A stretch of DNA of 64,000 bases from Bathynomus jamesi (GCA_023014485.1 JAJOZX010003310.1:272001-336000); one strand, 5' to 3'; counted from the stretch's first letter, positions 20,806-32,382 are shown. Numbers and translations are program-made. The notes: a model not told the origin generated them from the letters alone.

Positions 20806-21639
20806 AAAGTTGAAGAGATAATATTTTTACTTAAGAGTTTTAATTTTAAGTGAAGTACTTTATAAAAACGTAAAATAACTAATAAAACCTTGCAAATAAC
20901 TGGTACAGATGAAAAATATAAACTACCACGTCTAAGAACATGAAACAATAGGTGTGCATTCAGTTGCTTATGGCTGCGCGATTGTTTTGTTTATGCTAAT
21001 GGTTTAATAATGATCAGTCAGGAGCTGTCAGACCAACTAATGCAATCTATTGCGTTAACTCTCGGATTATTACTACCAGTACCATCGGAAGTCGAATCCT
21101 CGACCTCATTCCCTTCACTTAGCTTACAGGGAAAGGTTTTACCCACTGAGTTAGGAGCGCTGTCACACTAATGATTTGGTAAAAAATTCATACTTTCACT
21201 GTTTACAATCATTTCCAATTCATCAATTAACAGCTCTACTCGGTTTTCTAATCAATTCTCGCCAGATGCGTATAGTTTCTTTTTATGAGTTTTTACTACA
21301 AAACTTTGGTATTGTACAGGAATTTATTAAATAATTTATTAAACAATTTCAAATATCTGCTCCAAAACATCCGCCTGGATTCCAAATACTGTCTCTAACT
21401 ACTAACAATACATACCACAATCAACACCAAACTCATTTTTCTTTGATCCAATCTAACCAAACGACACCTGTTTGGCAATAAAAAATCTGAAAAATAAGAA
21501 TTCTGATACCAGTTCGATCCAAGTACAAATATACAAATTAGTATGAAGTGAAAGTGCAATCTTACTCACAAAACTAATGAACGAATCCGTAACTCTGTAG
21601 TCTATACAGTATTGGTATATTCCCTGACTGTCTAAAGGA
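20806..21639. other. Noncoding, with a weak tRNA-like stretch
   Basis: On the minus strand, about 21165-21090 reads TAACTCAGTGGGTAAAACC and GTCGAGGATTCGACTTCC. These are A- and B-box-like, but the middle does not fold as an anticodon arm, so it may be a decayed tRNA-derived repeat. No gene otherwise. Confidence 0.35.
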
Positions 21640-22099
21640 AGCCAGAATATGACTTATATTCAAGTCAGGTAACCCTAACATTCCACCCAATTACCGTCCC
21701 ATCCATATTTTCAACACTAAGTAAAATATTTGAAAATTTCATATGCATTAAACTCACAAAATTATTCATCAAATACGATATTTTAACTAAAACGTAATTT
21801 GAGTTTAGAAATGGGCATACAACGGAAGATGTCATAACATGCTATTAGAAAGTGTCTATCAGAACCTAAACAGCAAAAACACACTGACTTGGTTTTCGTT
21901 GACCTGTCAAAAGCATCTGATGCATTTTCCCATAAAATTTCATTGCATAAACTCCACAAATACGGAATAAGAGGAAATATCTTTGATTGGTTCAAGTCGT
22001 ACTTGTCTAATCGTCATCAGTACGTTAAATTAAAAGATATTTCATCTAAAAATGCAGTACTAAAACGCGGGGTTCCACAAGCATCTATTCTTGAGCTAT

Positions 22100-22500
22100 T
22101 ACTACCAAGATGCTCAGCTTCGCAAACGTTCGCTAATCACAATGTATTCACCTTCACGGAGGTAACAAGACGCGTTCAGTACAGTATAATGCAAGGAATA
22201 AAAACTCAGACAAGCCATTTTTCCAAGCTATTCATCAGTCTGGCTTTATGTGTTCTGAACTATGGACCTCAGGGTATGAAAATGTTTGTCTTATAGCGCC
22301 AATTAATATCATTATTGGTATTCTCATTACTTGTATTTTCTACTTTTAGTCCAAATTTTGTTTTTAGCTTTATTTACTATTACTATTACATTTACTATTA
22401 CTTATTTCATTACTTGTATTTTTTTAGTCTTTTTTTTTTATTAATACTAGCTGTATTATGAGTTATTTTTTCTTATGCCAATGAACTTTTCATTTTCATT
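22100..22500 (+). repeat. 3'-end LINE fragment inserted into an RT relic
   Basis: 22108 onwards codes DAQLRKRSLITMYSPSRR, homologous to the 3' end of the IR1 LINE (DAQLRKCLLPAMSFPETTKQ near 9400). It ends with an A/T-rich tail about TTTCATTTTCATTTT. The surrounding RT resumes after it, so it is a 5'-truncated insertion. Confidence 0.65.
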
Positions 22501-23174
22501 TTAATTCACGTCATTGATTTTCATCTCTGAACCACCTTAGATTTCGTACAGTATGCAGATGATAACACACTTACTTTTTATTATCTTAATTTAGATCAGT
22601 TGATAATTAAGTCAAGTTTATAAATGGATTGTTCTAATACGTTGTTACTGAACTTGATAAAGTCCTCTTATATGATTATCACCACAAAATATGACTACAA
22701 ATTATCAAATAAAAATTGTGAATACCATTCTTGGAAGGGTTAAAGTACTTGACATTAATTTAGACGAAAAATTAAAATTCAAAAGTCACGTACAACATAT
22801 CAGACCAAACTATCAAGATTTTTATCCATACTATTTATACTAAAAAAAGACTCACGCACTCCTTACCCTGTACTATTTCTTCGCTCGCCCACATCTATTG
22901 TATGGCATTGCAACATGAAGTTGACTCAAAAGTATATAACATATCATTTGGAAGTCATTCATAAAAGTGCCTCCGAACTTTCTCACTATTTAAAGAAAGA
23001 AATATTTTAAAACCGAGTTTATTATTACATACATAAATAACATAAATTACATAAATTCGCTATTGCTGTCAGTATGTCAAAGTTATCAATACAAATGGCC
23101 ATACATCGCCTATTCAAAGATCAATCAATCAAACACATTATCATTATAACACTATAGACTCCCGAGAGGTTTTA

Positions 23175-23377
23175 GGATCACCTGAAGATCAGGGCCCCTA
23201 GCCTTCTTTTGTTAGCCTTATAAGGCTAACTAACGAAAATATCACGATCTAACCTAACGAATCGTTAGGTCAACTGTACGCCCTTGACGATTGGTTAGGT
23301 TAGGTCGTGATAATTTCGTTAGTTAGCTTTATGAAGCTAACTAAAGAAGGCTGGGGACCCTGATCTTCAGGTGATCC
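23175..23377. mobile_element. Foldback element (Merlin-like), second GGATCACC copy
   Basis: The same ends and core as 18003-18205 and the same length (203 bp). The perfect 8-bp flanks AGGTTTTA are at 23167-23174 and 23378-23385. It interrupts the 3' part of the RT relic. Confidence 0.9.
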
Positions 23378-23818
23378 AGGTTTTATACACGAACCAAAAT
23401 ATACAGTGGAAACTGCAGGAAATGCAATCTCTTTCAAAGGAACAGATGTATGGAATGCAGTTTCCATAAATATCAGTCAGGCTTCATCATTAATTGCATT
23501 TCACAAATCACTGAAAAAGTACGTCATGAACTCGAACTGATGTAAAAGTCTATTATTGCCATTATTACTATAGTTAATTAAATCCATATACATATTATAT
23601 TCGTAATTAACTATTTAAAATAGATCCCACAGATAAGCTAATTTTTCATTAAACTTAATTTATTTTCCCAATTTATTTATTTTTCCATTAAAATTAATTT
23701 ATTTTCTACTAAATATACAAAAGATCATCGTATTCAAATATAATGTTTCATGCAATATATAGGGTGTCCCAAAGAAGTCCCTATTTTTATTTGCCCATTA
23801 TTTTACAATGGATGTATA

Positions 23819-24619
23819 CAGGGTGTCCCATAAGTCCGGCATCATAGGAAAAATTCATATTTTTCTATTTCTACAAACCATAATTCATATTTTTCTCTTT
23901 CTACAGGCCATAATGTCTATGCTCGGGATGCCAATTTCCCGTCCACCATTCTGTTCAGTGACGAGGCTGTTTCTTATGGAAATGGTGAGGTAAATCGACA
24001 GAACACCCGCTACTGGTCTCAAAACAACCCTCACTGGTATACCTCTTCAAAGGAACAAGGTGCATCTCGGGTGATGGTATGGTGTGGCATTTGGAAGGAT
24101 CGCATCATAGGCCCCCTCTTTTTCGATGAACATGTCACTGGAGGCACCTACCTACGTATGCTCAAGGAAGAAGCATTTCCCAGTGAGTGTCTTGAACGAA
24201 GAAGGAAATTTCCAACATGGTTCCAGCAAGACGGCGCTCCTGCACATTACAGCACCCAAGTAAGGGAATACCTGTACCAACAATTTCCTGGTCATTGGAT
24301 AGGACGTCTAGGGCCTGTGGAATGTCAAGCTAGAAGCCCGGATCTCACGCCACTAGATTTTTATCTCTGGGGCCACTTGAAAGCGCTGGTATACGCAGAG
24401 AAAATTAGGAGTGTTGAACATTTGCGGCAGCGCATTATTGGGGCATGTAACACCATTACTCCTGACATCATTCACCGTGTGATTGCTGACTGGGTATCAC
24501 GTCTGAATTTGTGTATTGAAAACAATGGTGGACATATTGAGCACGTTCTGTAAATAAAAGCTTTTGGTTTGCCTTTTTTTATTATTTTTCCTATGATGCC
24601 GGACTTATGGGACACCCTG
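23819..24619 (+). mobile_element. Tc1/IS630-like element, N-terminal part deleted
   Basis: The ends CAGGGTGTCCCATAAGTCCG and the complement ending at 24619 have TA at each border. Just outside on the left (about 23760-23797) lies a lone terminus AGGGTGTCCCAAAGAAGTCC of another family. The element keeps only the catalytic portion of the transposase and has an internal deletion of the DNA-binding part. Confidence 0.88.
23910..24553 (+). pseudogene. Tc1/IS630-like transposase, catalytic domain only
   Basis: One open frame from about 23910 to the stop at 24551-24553 gives ANFPSTILFSDEAVSYGNG (first Asp), RVMVWCGIWKDRIIGPLFF, then WFQQDGAPAHYSTQ (second Asp) and ARSPDLTPLDFYLWGHLK (third Asp). 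About 36 residues lie between the last two. It ends LCIENNGGHIEHVL. All three acidic residues are intact in one frame, but the helix-turn-helix N-terminus, normally about 130-150 residues, is absent and no plausible start codon is placed. It is either a deletion derivative or a source of catalytic domain without binding. Confidence 0.85.
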
Positions 24620-24649
24620 TATTTTATTACTGGGGTTTCTTCTTCAGAA

Positions 24650-25661
24650 AGGTAACAGTGATTGGTTTAAAAGTTATTTGTCCAATAGATATCATTTTGT
24701 ATCAGTAAATAAGGTTTGCTCAAATAAAGCGCTTGTCAAACATAGTGTGCCACAGGGCTCAGTTCTGGGTCCACTGTTATTTTTATTATATATAAATGAC
24801 CTTCCACGTTCATCTGATATACTGAACTTCATAATGTTTGCAGATGATACAACTGTCTCTTTTTCTTGCAAAGATGTTAATACAGCTAAGAATATATTTC
24901 ATTCAGAATTCATCAGTGTAATGAAATGGTTGACCACCAATAAACTCTTCCTAAATACCAGTAAAACAAATTTCATGATATTTACTAATAAAATAAATGT
25001 ATATCTTGATGAACTTAATGTTAATGAAATCGCCATAAAGGAGTGTACTGTAACAAAATTTCTTGGTGTAATGCTAGATAAGAATTTGCAATGGAGTGAT
25101 CATGTAAATTATATCGCGAAAAAGATTTCAAGGAGCGTTGCTATAATGTTTAAACTTAGGAATGTAGTCCCTAAACAAGTTTTATTGACTCTTTATCATA
25201 CTCTTGTTCTTCCTTATATAACATATTGCACCCATGTTTGGGGAAACTCCGCTAACAACGCATTAAATGGTATCTTTGTCATCCAAAAACGAGCAATAAG
25301 GTTATTATCTGATGCTGATTTCCTTGATCACTCTAGTGCATTATTTAAAGAGCTAAACCTACTAAAGCTCAACGATATAACCAAACTGGCACATTTTATT
25401 TTTATTTACGCGTGTAAGAACAAAATCATTAATTTGCAATGGGTAAATAGATATTTTGTAACTCATCAAGAAATCCACTCGTATCAGACCAGAAATAGAT
25501 CAAAGCTTGTTATACCTCAATTTAGATTGTCTTCATCTCAAAAACTACCTATTTTCATTGGATTGAAACTATGGAATGATTTGCATGCCGCTATAAAAAG
25601 TATTGTGAATATAAATTTGTTTAAAACCAAGTTGAAATCTCGATTAATAATGGCATACTAA
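24650..25661 (+). CDS. Non-LTR retrotransposon RT, intact 3' portion
   Basis: An open frame of about 337 codons, 5' truncated, begins in GNSDWFKSYLSNRYHFVSVN. It continues through HSVPQGSVLGPLLFLLYIND (motif B), FIMFADDTTVSFSC (motif C, FADD), LFLNTSKTNFM (motif D) and FLGVMLDKNLQWSDHVNY (motif E), then the thumb LVLPYITYCTHVWGNS and the C-terminal region ending LFKTKLKSRLIMAY. RT copies element RNA into the target. Motif A and the endonuclease are missing, cut off next to the element at 23819-24619. The type is CR1/jockey-like. There is no stop or frameshift in the remaining part, so it is relatively young. Confidence 0.88.
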
Positions 25662-25870
25662 CAAAAATCTACGATTAATGTCCACTAATATTGTTTAATA
25701 TTGTCCATTAATATTGTTTAATATTGCAATACATGTCTTAACTATTAATAATACTTATTTACTTATTTATTTATTTATTATTATTAATTAATAACAAGTA
25801 GCTGCTTATTTTTAATAAGAGCCCAGTAAAGCCTAAAGCTTAAGGGCCAAATTAAATAAAATAAATAGTC
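25662..25870 (+). repeat. 3' untranslated end of the LINE at 24650
   Basis: This AT-rich end contains GAGCCCAGTAAAGCCTAAAG and CTTAAGGGCCAAATTAAAT, then an (AAATA)-type tail. A second copy of this 3' end lies in inverse at 55505-55690. Confidence 0.75.
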
Positions 25871-26321
25871 GAGCTTCAAAATTATTCATGTCATTGTAAA
25901 TTGAAAAAATGCATTTATTTTATTATTATTAATCAAGGTTATTCTATTCTATATTCTATAAATTAGGAAATGACGATACAGCTACCAATAGACTATCGCA
26001 TACTAAGAACATAGAAGGCCTTACTAGAGTATACTGTAGTCTTCAAGGAAAGCTAAGACTTTAGTCTTCAGCAGGATCAGACCTCCACACACCTGTCTGT
26101 GAAACTCGCAACTTTTTGAGGAAGCATTTTTCACGGCAACTAATCTCCTTTCATGAGACAGTGGAAAGGCCCCCATACATACACACCCCTGACACCCCTC
26201 ACACCCCTGACTTTTTTATGTGGGTTGCATAAAAGAGAAAATCTCTTCTATCAAGCCTAAGACACTTGAAGACTTAAAGACCAAAGTTTATGAGGTAATG
26301 AGCAACATCTCAGCTGATCTA
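25871..26321. other. Noncoding sequence
   Basis: No gene was recognised. A C-rich stretch CCCCTGACACCCCTCACACC lies near 26186-26210. Confidence 0.45.
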
Positions 26322-26722
26322 CAGGGTGTCCCGTAAGTCTGGAACCATAGGGCAAAATGATAAAAACGTCAATAAAAACGCTGAAGAGACTTTTGGGAAC
26401 CGTTTGTGAAATGAGCGAGGATGGTAGCGGCTGTGTCATCGTCGGTGGATGTCCTCGGAGGTCCACTGCGTGGTTTATCTCCTATGGATCCCGTTTCCCT
26501 GAACTTTGCCACAAGTTTGCCGACACAGCTGTGTGTTATCGGCGCGCGGTCCGGATGCAATCTGTTAAATTCCTCAGCGACCTCCATCTGACTCCGATTT
26601 CCTACGAGCAGAATTACCTGGATGCGTTCTTCCTTACTCAAAGACATCATGGGCACTTGCATAAACGGAAAAACATGAATTACTTATTTTACCCTATGAT
26701 TCCAGACTTATGGGACACCCTG
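26322..26722 (-). mobile_element. Tc1/IS630-like element, only the N-terminal domain kept
   Basis: The ends CAGGGTGTCCCGTAAGTCTG and the complement at 26722 have TA at both borders. It is a 401-bp deletion derivative carrying only the transposase DNA-binding domain on the minus strand. Confidence 0.88.
26369..26662 (-). pseudogene. Transposase N-terminal helix-turn-helix fragment
   Basis: 97 codons on the minus strand read MSLSKEERIQVILLVGNRSQ, then EFNRLHPDRAPITHSCVGKL and FRETGSIGDKPRSGPPRTST. This is the HTH domain of a Tc1/IS630-like transposase with the usual RSGRP-like linker. The frame then runs into terminal-repeat sequence, so the catalytic domain is absent. It is the mirror situation to the element at 23819, which lost exactly this part, though the terminal repeats show they are different families. 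Confidence 0.8.
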
Positions 26723-27846
26723 TATTTCCAGAAATTATGTCAAACATTTGTATAAGGTTAAATATTGTGTCAGTAAAAAATGTTGATTACACTGAACATG
26801 TTCTTTAATTAAGGTTAATAAACTCTTATGTTTTACGTACCTATTGCGTTTGTCTCTGTGTCTAGATTCCTTTTTTTTTTAGCTTAGAACATTTATTTAG
26901 AATTAGGGATAAATGGTATAGGTTAGGTGTATAAAAACTGTATAAAATTGTCAGATAATATACCAGGTATTCTTGCAATTTTTCCTCATTTGTTTAATTA
27001 TTATTATTAGTATTAGTATTACTATTACTAATATTATTATTATTATTAAAGCGTGCCATTTCAATTCCCTTCTCTAATAAATTAACTGAATCCCATCAAT
27101 TTGGCCTAAAAAGCTTCCATACTTCCTAATGACATATTCAGATAAGAATACTTTAAATGTATTAATGTCATATCAGATATTTAAATTGTAAAGAGAAAAA
27201 AGCCATTTTTTGTTTGAATATTGCAAAACTTTATGCAAGTTGTATTATTTTCCTGAGTAAAGCTTTTAAAAGTTTTTTAAAGTTTTCATTTTCACTGTAG
27301 TCTTGGACAAACATTTCATCTTTTCTATTCCGACATTTTCTGTTTCTCCATCTTAAACTTTCCTATTTCTTCCATTTTCTACCTTCTATTTTCAGCTTCT
27401 CATATTTCCATTTCCCATTTATCCATTTTTTATTTCTTTACTTTTTCCGTGTCTTCTCTTTTTGTTTTTCCATTTTTTCATTCGCTACTTTTCCATTCTT
27501 CATTTTTTTCCATCTTATCTATTTCTACAGTTTTTTTCATTTCTCCATTTCTCTCTTTTTTTCTCTCTTTCTTTCCATTTTAATTTTCCATTTGCGCATT
27601 TTGTTTATGCAGGAAGGAGGGGCCAAGGGCAAATGCCCGCAAAAGCGTCCCCCCCCCGCATAGAAGAAGAAGAGAGCCAAAATCAAGGTCCGGTGTTTTC
27701 GAGATGCGCACTAAATTAGGAAACTCTAAGTAAAGGTCACTTAAATGGAAATATAATAAAAAATAAAAGAGGACAAGTTAATTCCGGGTAATAATAACTT
27801 TTCATTTAAATTTCAACTGTCATCTTAACTGAGTAATAACTTAATA
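26723..27846. other. Noncoding, with a long pyrimidine-rich tract
   Basis: A T/C-biased tract spans about 27290-27600 (many repeats of CCATTTT and TTTCT) and an (ATT)-rich tract lies near 26998-27040. No gene was seen. Confidence 0.5.
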
Positions 27847-27922
27847 CAGGGTGATTCAAAGAGGTGTTACCAGAAAAACTTGCATAAATATTTTTAGAAA
27901 CATTTTTGGATCACCCTATATT
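27847..27922. mobile_element. Miniature palindromic element about 75 bp
   Basis: CAGGGTGATTCAAAGAGGTG on the left is matched by inverse TTTTTGGATCACCCTA on the right, with TA-like borders. It has only terminal sequence and no interior, so it is a minimal mariner/Tc1-type derivative or a palindromic remnant. Confidence 0.55.
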
Positions 27923-27933
27923 TACAAATATAA

Positions 27934-30100
27934 CACTGGTCAACAAAGTTTTTGTCACAGAGATATTTTTACTTGAACTATGTGTAATTTTTTATGTTGA
28001 TTACGAAAATGAAAACAGAATTTTTCTATCACCCGCAGTTTTAGTGACACACAAATTTACATTACTTAGGATTTGAGTGAGAATAGGAAGGGGGCGGGGT
28101 CTGCCCCTTCCTCTTCCTCTGCTTATAAGTGCTACACGTCATTGTTGACTTTCATTTGTCAGTTACTCATTTGATTTCACTCAGTGAACATCGTGCATGT
28201 TATTCGTGATTTTCCTTAATCACTTTTTGTGTCAGTGCGTTCGTATTGTTTCATGACAGAATGCCACGCAAGTGTGTCAACCATCCAAACTGTTTCTGTT
28301 ATGTGTGCAGAGAGTTACCACTTAAATTTCAAAGGCGACATTTCACCCCTCTCGTCAAAAAAGCATACGAACTTTATTTTGGTTGCAAGATAGGGGATCA
28401 GAACAAGACGTGGGCACCTCATATATGCTGTATTACGTCTTTAAGACTTCTGACAGGCTGGCTAAATGGGTCTCGTCAAATGCCGTTTGCTGTTCCGATG
28501 ATATGGAGGGAGCCGAAAGACCATTCAACGGATTGTTATTTCTGCTTAACAAATATATTAGGCATTACTTCAAAATCTAAACATATGGTACAATACCCAA
28601 ATTTACCATCAGCCATAAGGCCTGTTTTGCATAATAAACATTTGCCAGTACCAAGGCCACTGGAAACGTGGAGTTTAGGTGATGAAAATGAAATTGATGT
28701 ACAATGGTAATGACGAAGCTCAACATGGTTTACTGACGGACGATGTTGATCCAATGTTTGAACCATCTTGTTCATCGACAGGGCCTCACTTAATATCTCA
28801 AGCAGACCTGAGCGAGCTTGTCTGTGATCTGAAATTGTCAAAAGATCAATCCGAACTTTTGGCTTCCAGGTTGAAAGGTTGGAATCTTCAAGAAAAAGGC
28901 ACTAAGATATCTTTTTACCGCAAGCATCAAAGAAACTTTCTACCCTCTCATGAAAACCCTTGGCCAACAACATGATCCAAACGAATGGCGCCTATTTATT
29001 GATTCCTCGAAGCTGAGTTTAAAAACTGTGTCACTCCATAATGGAAATAAATACCCTTCAGTTCCAATAGCACATGCCGTACATATGAAGGAATCGTACG
29101 ACAGTATGCACCTGCTTGTGAAACATATCCAATATGATAAATACTCTTGGCATATCTGTGAAGACTTGAAAGTGATTGCACTTCTTCTTGGTTTACAAGT
29201 GGGTTATACGAAATTCTGTTGTTTCCTCTGTGAATGGGACAGCAGAGCACGGGAAAGCCATTACTCAAAGAAACAATGGCCACTTCGACAAGCGTTGATT
29301 CCAGGGCATAAAAATCTCACCAGTCCACCTCTGCTTAATCCAAAAAAGTTATTTGCCACCACTACATATTAAACTCGGTTTAATGGAAAATTTTGTTAAG
29401 GCTATGGATCAAAATGGCAGGGGGGGGGGTCCCTACTTGAAACAGAAATTTCCGAGGATCAGCGAGGTCAAAATCAAAGAAGGGATATTTGTGGTCAAGC
29501 AAATTAGAGAAATCATGAGAGACAGCGCGTTTGATGAAACTCTAAGTGAAGTTGAAGGAGCAGCTTGGAGAGCATTTAAAGTAGTGAACACAAATTTCCT
29601 CGGAAACTTCAAGGCCGAAAATTAAGAGTCACTTGTTGAAGAACTTCTCAAGGCCTACAAAGACTTGGGGTGCAACATGTTGAAAATTCATTTTCTTGAC
29701 TCACATCTCGACTTCTTCCCAACAAACTTAGGCGATGTTAGTGATGAGCATGGGGAACGCCTTCATCAACAAATATCCACGATGGAGAAGCGATACCAGG
29801 GCAAGTGGAGCCCCAGAATGTTGGATGACTAATGCTGGACATTGTCAAGGGATGGCCCAGAGGCGAAATACAAGCGTAAATCATCAGTAGCCACATTTTA
29901 GGTGAATTCAATATGCATTTTCTACTTTGATATTGCTATTACACCTATAAATTAGTCCAAATTTCATTTTCGATTCATTCAATATTGGTGGGGGAGAGAC
30001 AAATTTTGAGGCCATTTTTTAACTCAGCGGTAAAAAACCTATAAGATCCACCCATTTTTGTTCATGTGACAAATAAAAAGTTATTTTTTGTCATCCAGTG
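27934..30100 (+). mobile_element. DNA transposon of unassigned superfamily, CACTGG termini
   Basis: The left end CACTGGTCAACAAAGTTTTT faces a right end whose complement is CACTGGATGACAAAAAATAA. The 4-base repeats ATAA flank both sides (27930-27933, 30101-30104). It holds one long, broken gene of an uncharacterised protein family. Inverted ends plus one gene indicate a cut-and-paste element, but I cannot place it in a named superfamily. Confidence 0.7.
28261..29899 (+). pseudogene. Uncharacterised transposase-like protein, cysteine-rich N-terminus
   Basis: The ATG at 28261 opens MPRKCVNHPNCFCYVCREL. A zinc-finger-like N-terminus with paired cysteines (CFCYVC, HICC, CYFC) covers about the first 105 residues. 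Frame breaks occur near 28700, 28965 and 29360. The middle gives DPNEWRLFIDSSKLSLKTV, then ICEDLKVIALLLGLQ and KFCCFLCEWDSRARE. The end gives LDSHLDFFPTNLGDVSDEH and CWTLSRDGPEAKYKRKSS. In-frame TAA codons lie at 29623-29625 and 29830-29832. Proteins of this type are multicopy in many animals, which I take from memory, and their function has not been assigned as far as I know. The Asp in FIDSS, the Asp in WDSR or LDSHLD and the Glu in DEHGE are possible catalytic residues by inference only. This copy is inactive. Confidence 0.7.
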
Positions 30101-30724
30101 ATAATTATTCTTTTCAGCTTTTAGTAATATAGGATTAAACAATAGAGTGCAGTGAAAAAGTCAACTCTCAATACTGAATCGGCCAGGTTAGGAAAATATG
30201 ACATTTCATGAGAAAACACCACTACAGAAATTATTTTGTCCTACAGTAATATCTTCAGGGTCCACCTGACACTTTTATGTCTTGAAATAATACCAAATGA
30301 TGCAAGTATTCACGTATCTTGTCAGATCTACCAGTGGATAATATCTTATTGGAATACAAATCTTCATGAAAAATCTGTTATTAGATAAGAAACCAGTACG
30401 ATTGAAACTAATTGATCACACCTAAAAACTAGACTTCTCAAAAAAATGATAGTCAAGGTTTCAGTCACGCATACCATAAGATAAAAATTATGAATACCAA
30501 TGAAGCTTGGACTAGTTTTTTATGCATTGTTTGTATTTTACGTTGTATATGAAAAATAACGAGAATATTACACGTTGAATTAAACTGTTCCTAAATGGGA
30601 ACAACGGCTGGATCTACAGCATGTAGACAAAACAACTTGAAATCCAGCCACTGTAAATGCACGGATGTTTTACACTATTTGAGTTATCAAATACAACATG
30701 CTGAAGTAGGCTTATTGAAATTTT

Positions 30725-30984
30725 GGTGCTCTTCCAATATGTGCTCTACCGCGAAACTGTGATCTACCATATTCCAACTAATATTCCATATTCCAGGCTA
30801 ACTAACGAAAATATCACGACTTAACCTAACCAATCGTCAAGGGCGTATAGTTGACCTAACGATTGGTCAGGTTAAGTCATGATATTTTCGTTAGTTTGCC
30901 TTATAAGGCTAGTTTCACGGTAGAGCACGTATTGGAATATGGTAGATCACAGTTTCGCGGTAGAGCACATATTGGAAGAGCACC
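30725..30984. mobile_element. Foldback element (Merlin-like), GGTGCTCTTCC ends, copy 1
   Basis: Starts GGTGCTCTTCCAATATGTGC and ends with the complement, with the shared core inside. Perfect 8-bp flanks GAAATTTT are at 30717-30724 and 30985-30992. It is inserted into the 5' noncoding part of the hAT-like element. Confidence 0.92.
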
Positions 30985-31138
30985 GAAATTTTTCATATTT
31001 AATATAAATTTTGTTACATTTGTTTTTAAAATATAAATTTGATTTTTCCCTTCATACAGCAAGTTATTCTAAATATCCATGGTATTCACTATTGTATTGA
31101 TCTTCTGCGGATAATTTAGTTTTGCAATATAAATTTGT

Positions 31139-31949
31139 ATGATGATGAGTGTTAAGTTGCGAAAGAAATGGGCTGATTCTGTTTTTGGAAGCCCATATGA
31201 ACTTAGTGGAAATGCTTTACCTACATTCGAAAAGGCCTTCAGATACTATTTGCTAGTAAGAGAAAATATGAGAACAGATGGCAGGAAAACTGAACCAAGT
31301 GTGTCAGACATTGCAGAAAATGTTGCTTGTCAAGTGAAAGAGTTATGGAAGAAGTCCTCAATTCCCATCATTTCTCACAAAGGTGTCATTCGTAAGATTA
31401 AGGTATTTAATGATAAATACAAATCTTTAATCAAACGATCAAAGGACAGATAAAAGCAGGAAGTTTACAAATCATTGAAGAATAAATTTCTTCTAGATGC
31501 TTCAACCAAATTATTCGATATTGCAGCATGTCAGTGTAATTTTGACTCTTGTTCATGTGGCAAAGAACGAAGAGTATCTGAAGCTGAAAGGAAATTCTTG
31601 ACAGACCAGAGAACAGAAAGGCAAATGATGATTGGAACACTTGATGTAATCACTACTAAGAAACTTAGGAAAACGGAGAAAAGGAAAATGGAGGAGGAAC
31701 TTAGAGTAGCCAAGTTTCAGAAATCAAGTGGAAACGTGAACAGAAGTTTAATTCTAGATAACGCTTCTGAAAGTTCAAATGATGAAGCCGAAGTAACAGC
31801 TCAAGATGACATGAATTGTGAAATTGGTGACTGAAGCCTCCCATGCTGTCAGTGGTGCAAAAAATAGAGATGGTTTCATCCATTCTAGGCTTAAATCCCG
31901 AGCGATCATAATGAAATTTAACACTAAAGCAGACTATAAACTGAAATAA
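31139..31949 (+). pseudogene. hAT-like transposase, N-terminal domain joined to the last residues
   Basis: Reads LPTFEKAFRYYLLVRENMRT, then PIISHKGVIRKIKVFNDKY; a stop follows (31450-31452), then LFDIAACQCNFDSCSCGKE, RRVSEAERKFLTDQRTERQ and an acidic end. It jumps to a short FIHS-like and FNTKADYKLK end. The conserved block LFDIAAC-x-C, C-x-C-x-K-E and FL-x-DQR-x-ER is shared with the copy at 45887-48129. The piece between, with the RNase H-like residues, is missing, so it is a deletion derivative. The cysteine pairs probably bind zinc. One in-frame stop and a frameshift near the end are visible. Confidence 0.75.
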
Positions 31950-32382
31950 ATGAAAACTAAGGACATCTGATTAAATTCAACAATGTACAGCTCTGAAGGT
32001 TGGGTGGGTGGGAAACGCTGTGGTGGAACTTAACGTTTACCTCCTCGTGTTGAGTTCTGGTTGATTAAAACATTACTTCAATAATTGTAATGATTTAATC
32101 AGCAAAATATTACACAGGCATTAAGACTAAAGCCAACAGTCAATGTATTTTATCTTATCAATCGGCATAAAAATGGCAAAATTATGTTAAGGTGCATCAT
32201 ATTTAGTTAATTTGGAAAAAATCCTTTTTTTAGTTTTCAGAGCTTTGGTGGACCCTCAAGATATTAACTTTAACACATATTTTTTTTTACATTCTTTCGT
32301 CATGTAATGGCAGCTTTCTATACCCTCGCCATCATTAATTTCAAGAAAAAATTTCTGATACTAGTAAGGTCACTGCACCCTA

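Larger units (their letters stand above)
21640..23540 (+). pseudogene. Non-LTR retrotransposon RT, degraded and interrupted
   Basis: Fragments in order are NPNIPPNYRPI (RT motif 1 region), then DFVLVDLSKASDAFSHKIS in altered form (motif A), then NIFDWFKSYLSNRHQYVKLK and KRGVPQAS (motif B). A foreign insert follows at about 22100-22500. Then come DFVQYADDNTLTF (motif C, YADD), ELNLIKSSYM, LDEKLKFKSHVQHI and, after a foldback (23175-23377), AISFKGTDVWNAVSINISQA and the C-terminus. The order matches the related, better kept RT at 24650-25661. There are many stops and frameshifts. It is probably a jockey/CR1-type element. Confidence 0.75.
30143..32382 (+). mobile_element. hAT-like element, internally deleted copy
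   Basis: The ends TAGAGTGCAGTGA and the complement ending TGCACCCTA at 32382 are flanked by TTAAACAA on the left and TAAACAA on the right, an 8-bp duplication with one base lost. The gene is homologous to that of the element at 45381-48537 but most of its catalytic part is deleted. It also carries a Merlin-like foldback at 30725-30984. TAGRG ends with an 8-bp duplication fit hAT. Confidence 0.8.

Noticed and set aside
27462..27719. Phe- and Ser-rich frame of 85 codons
   Set aside because: It is caused by the pyrimidine-rich tract. There is no membrane-protein pattern beyond that.
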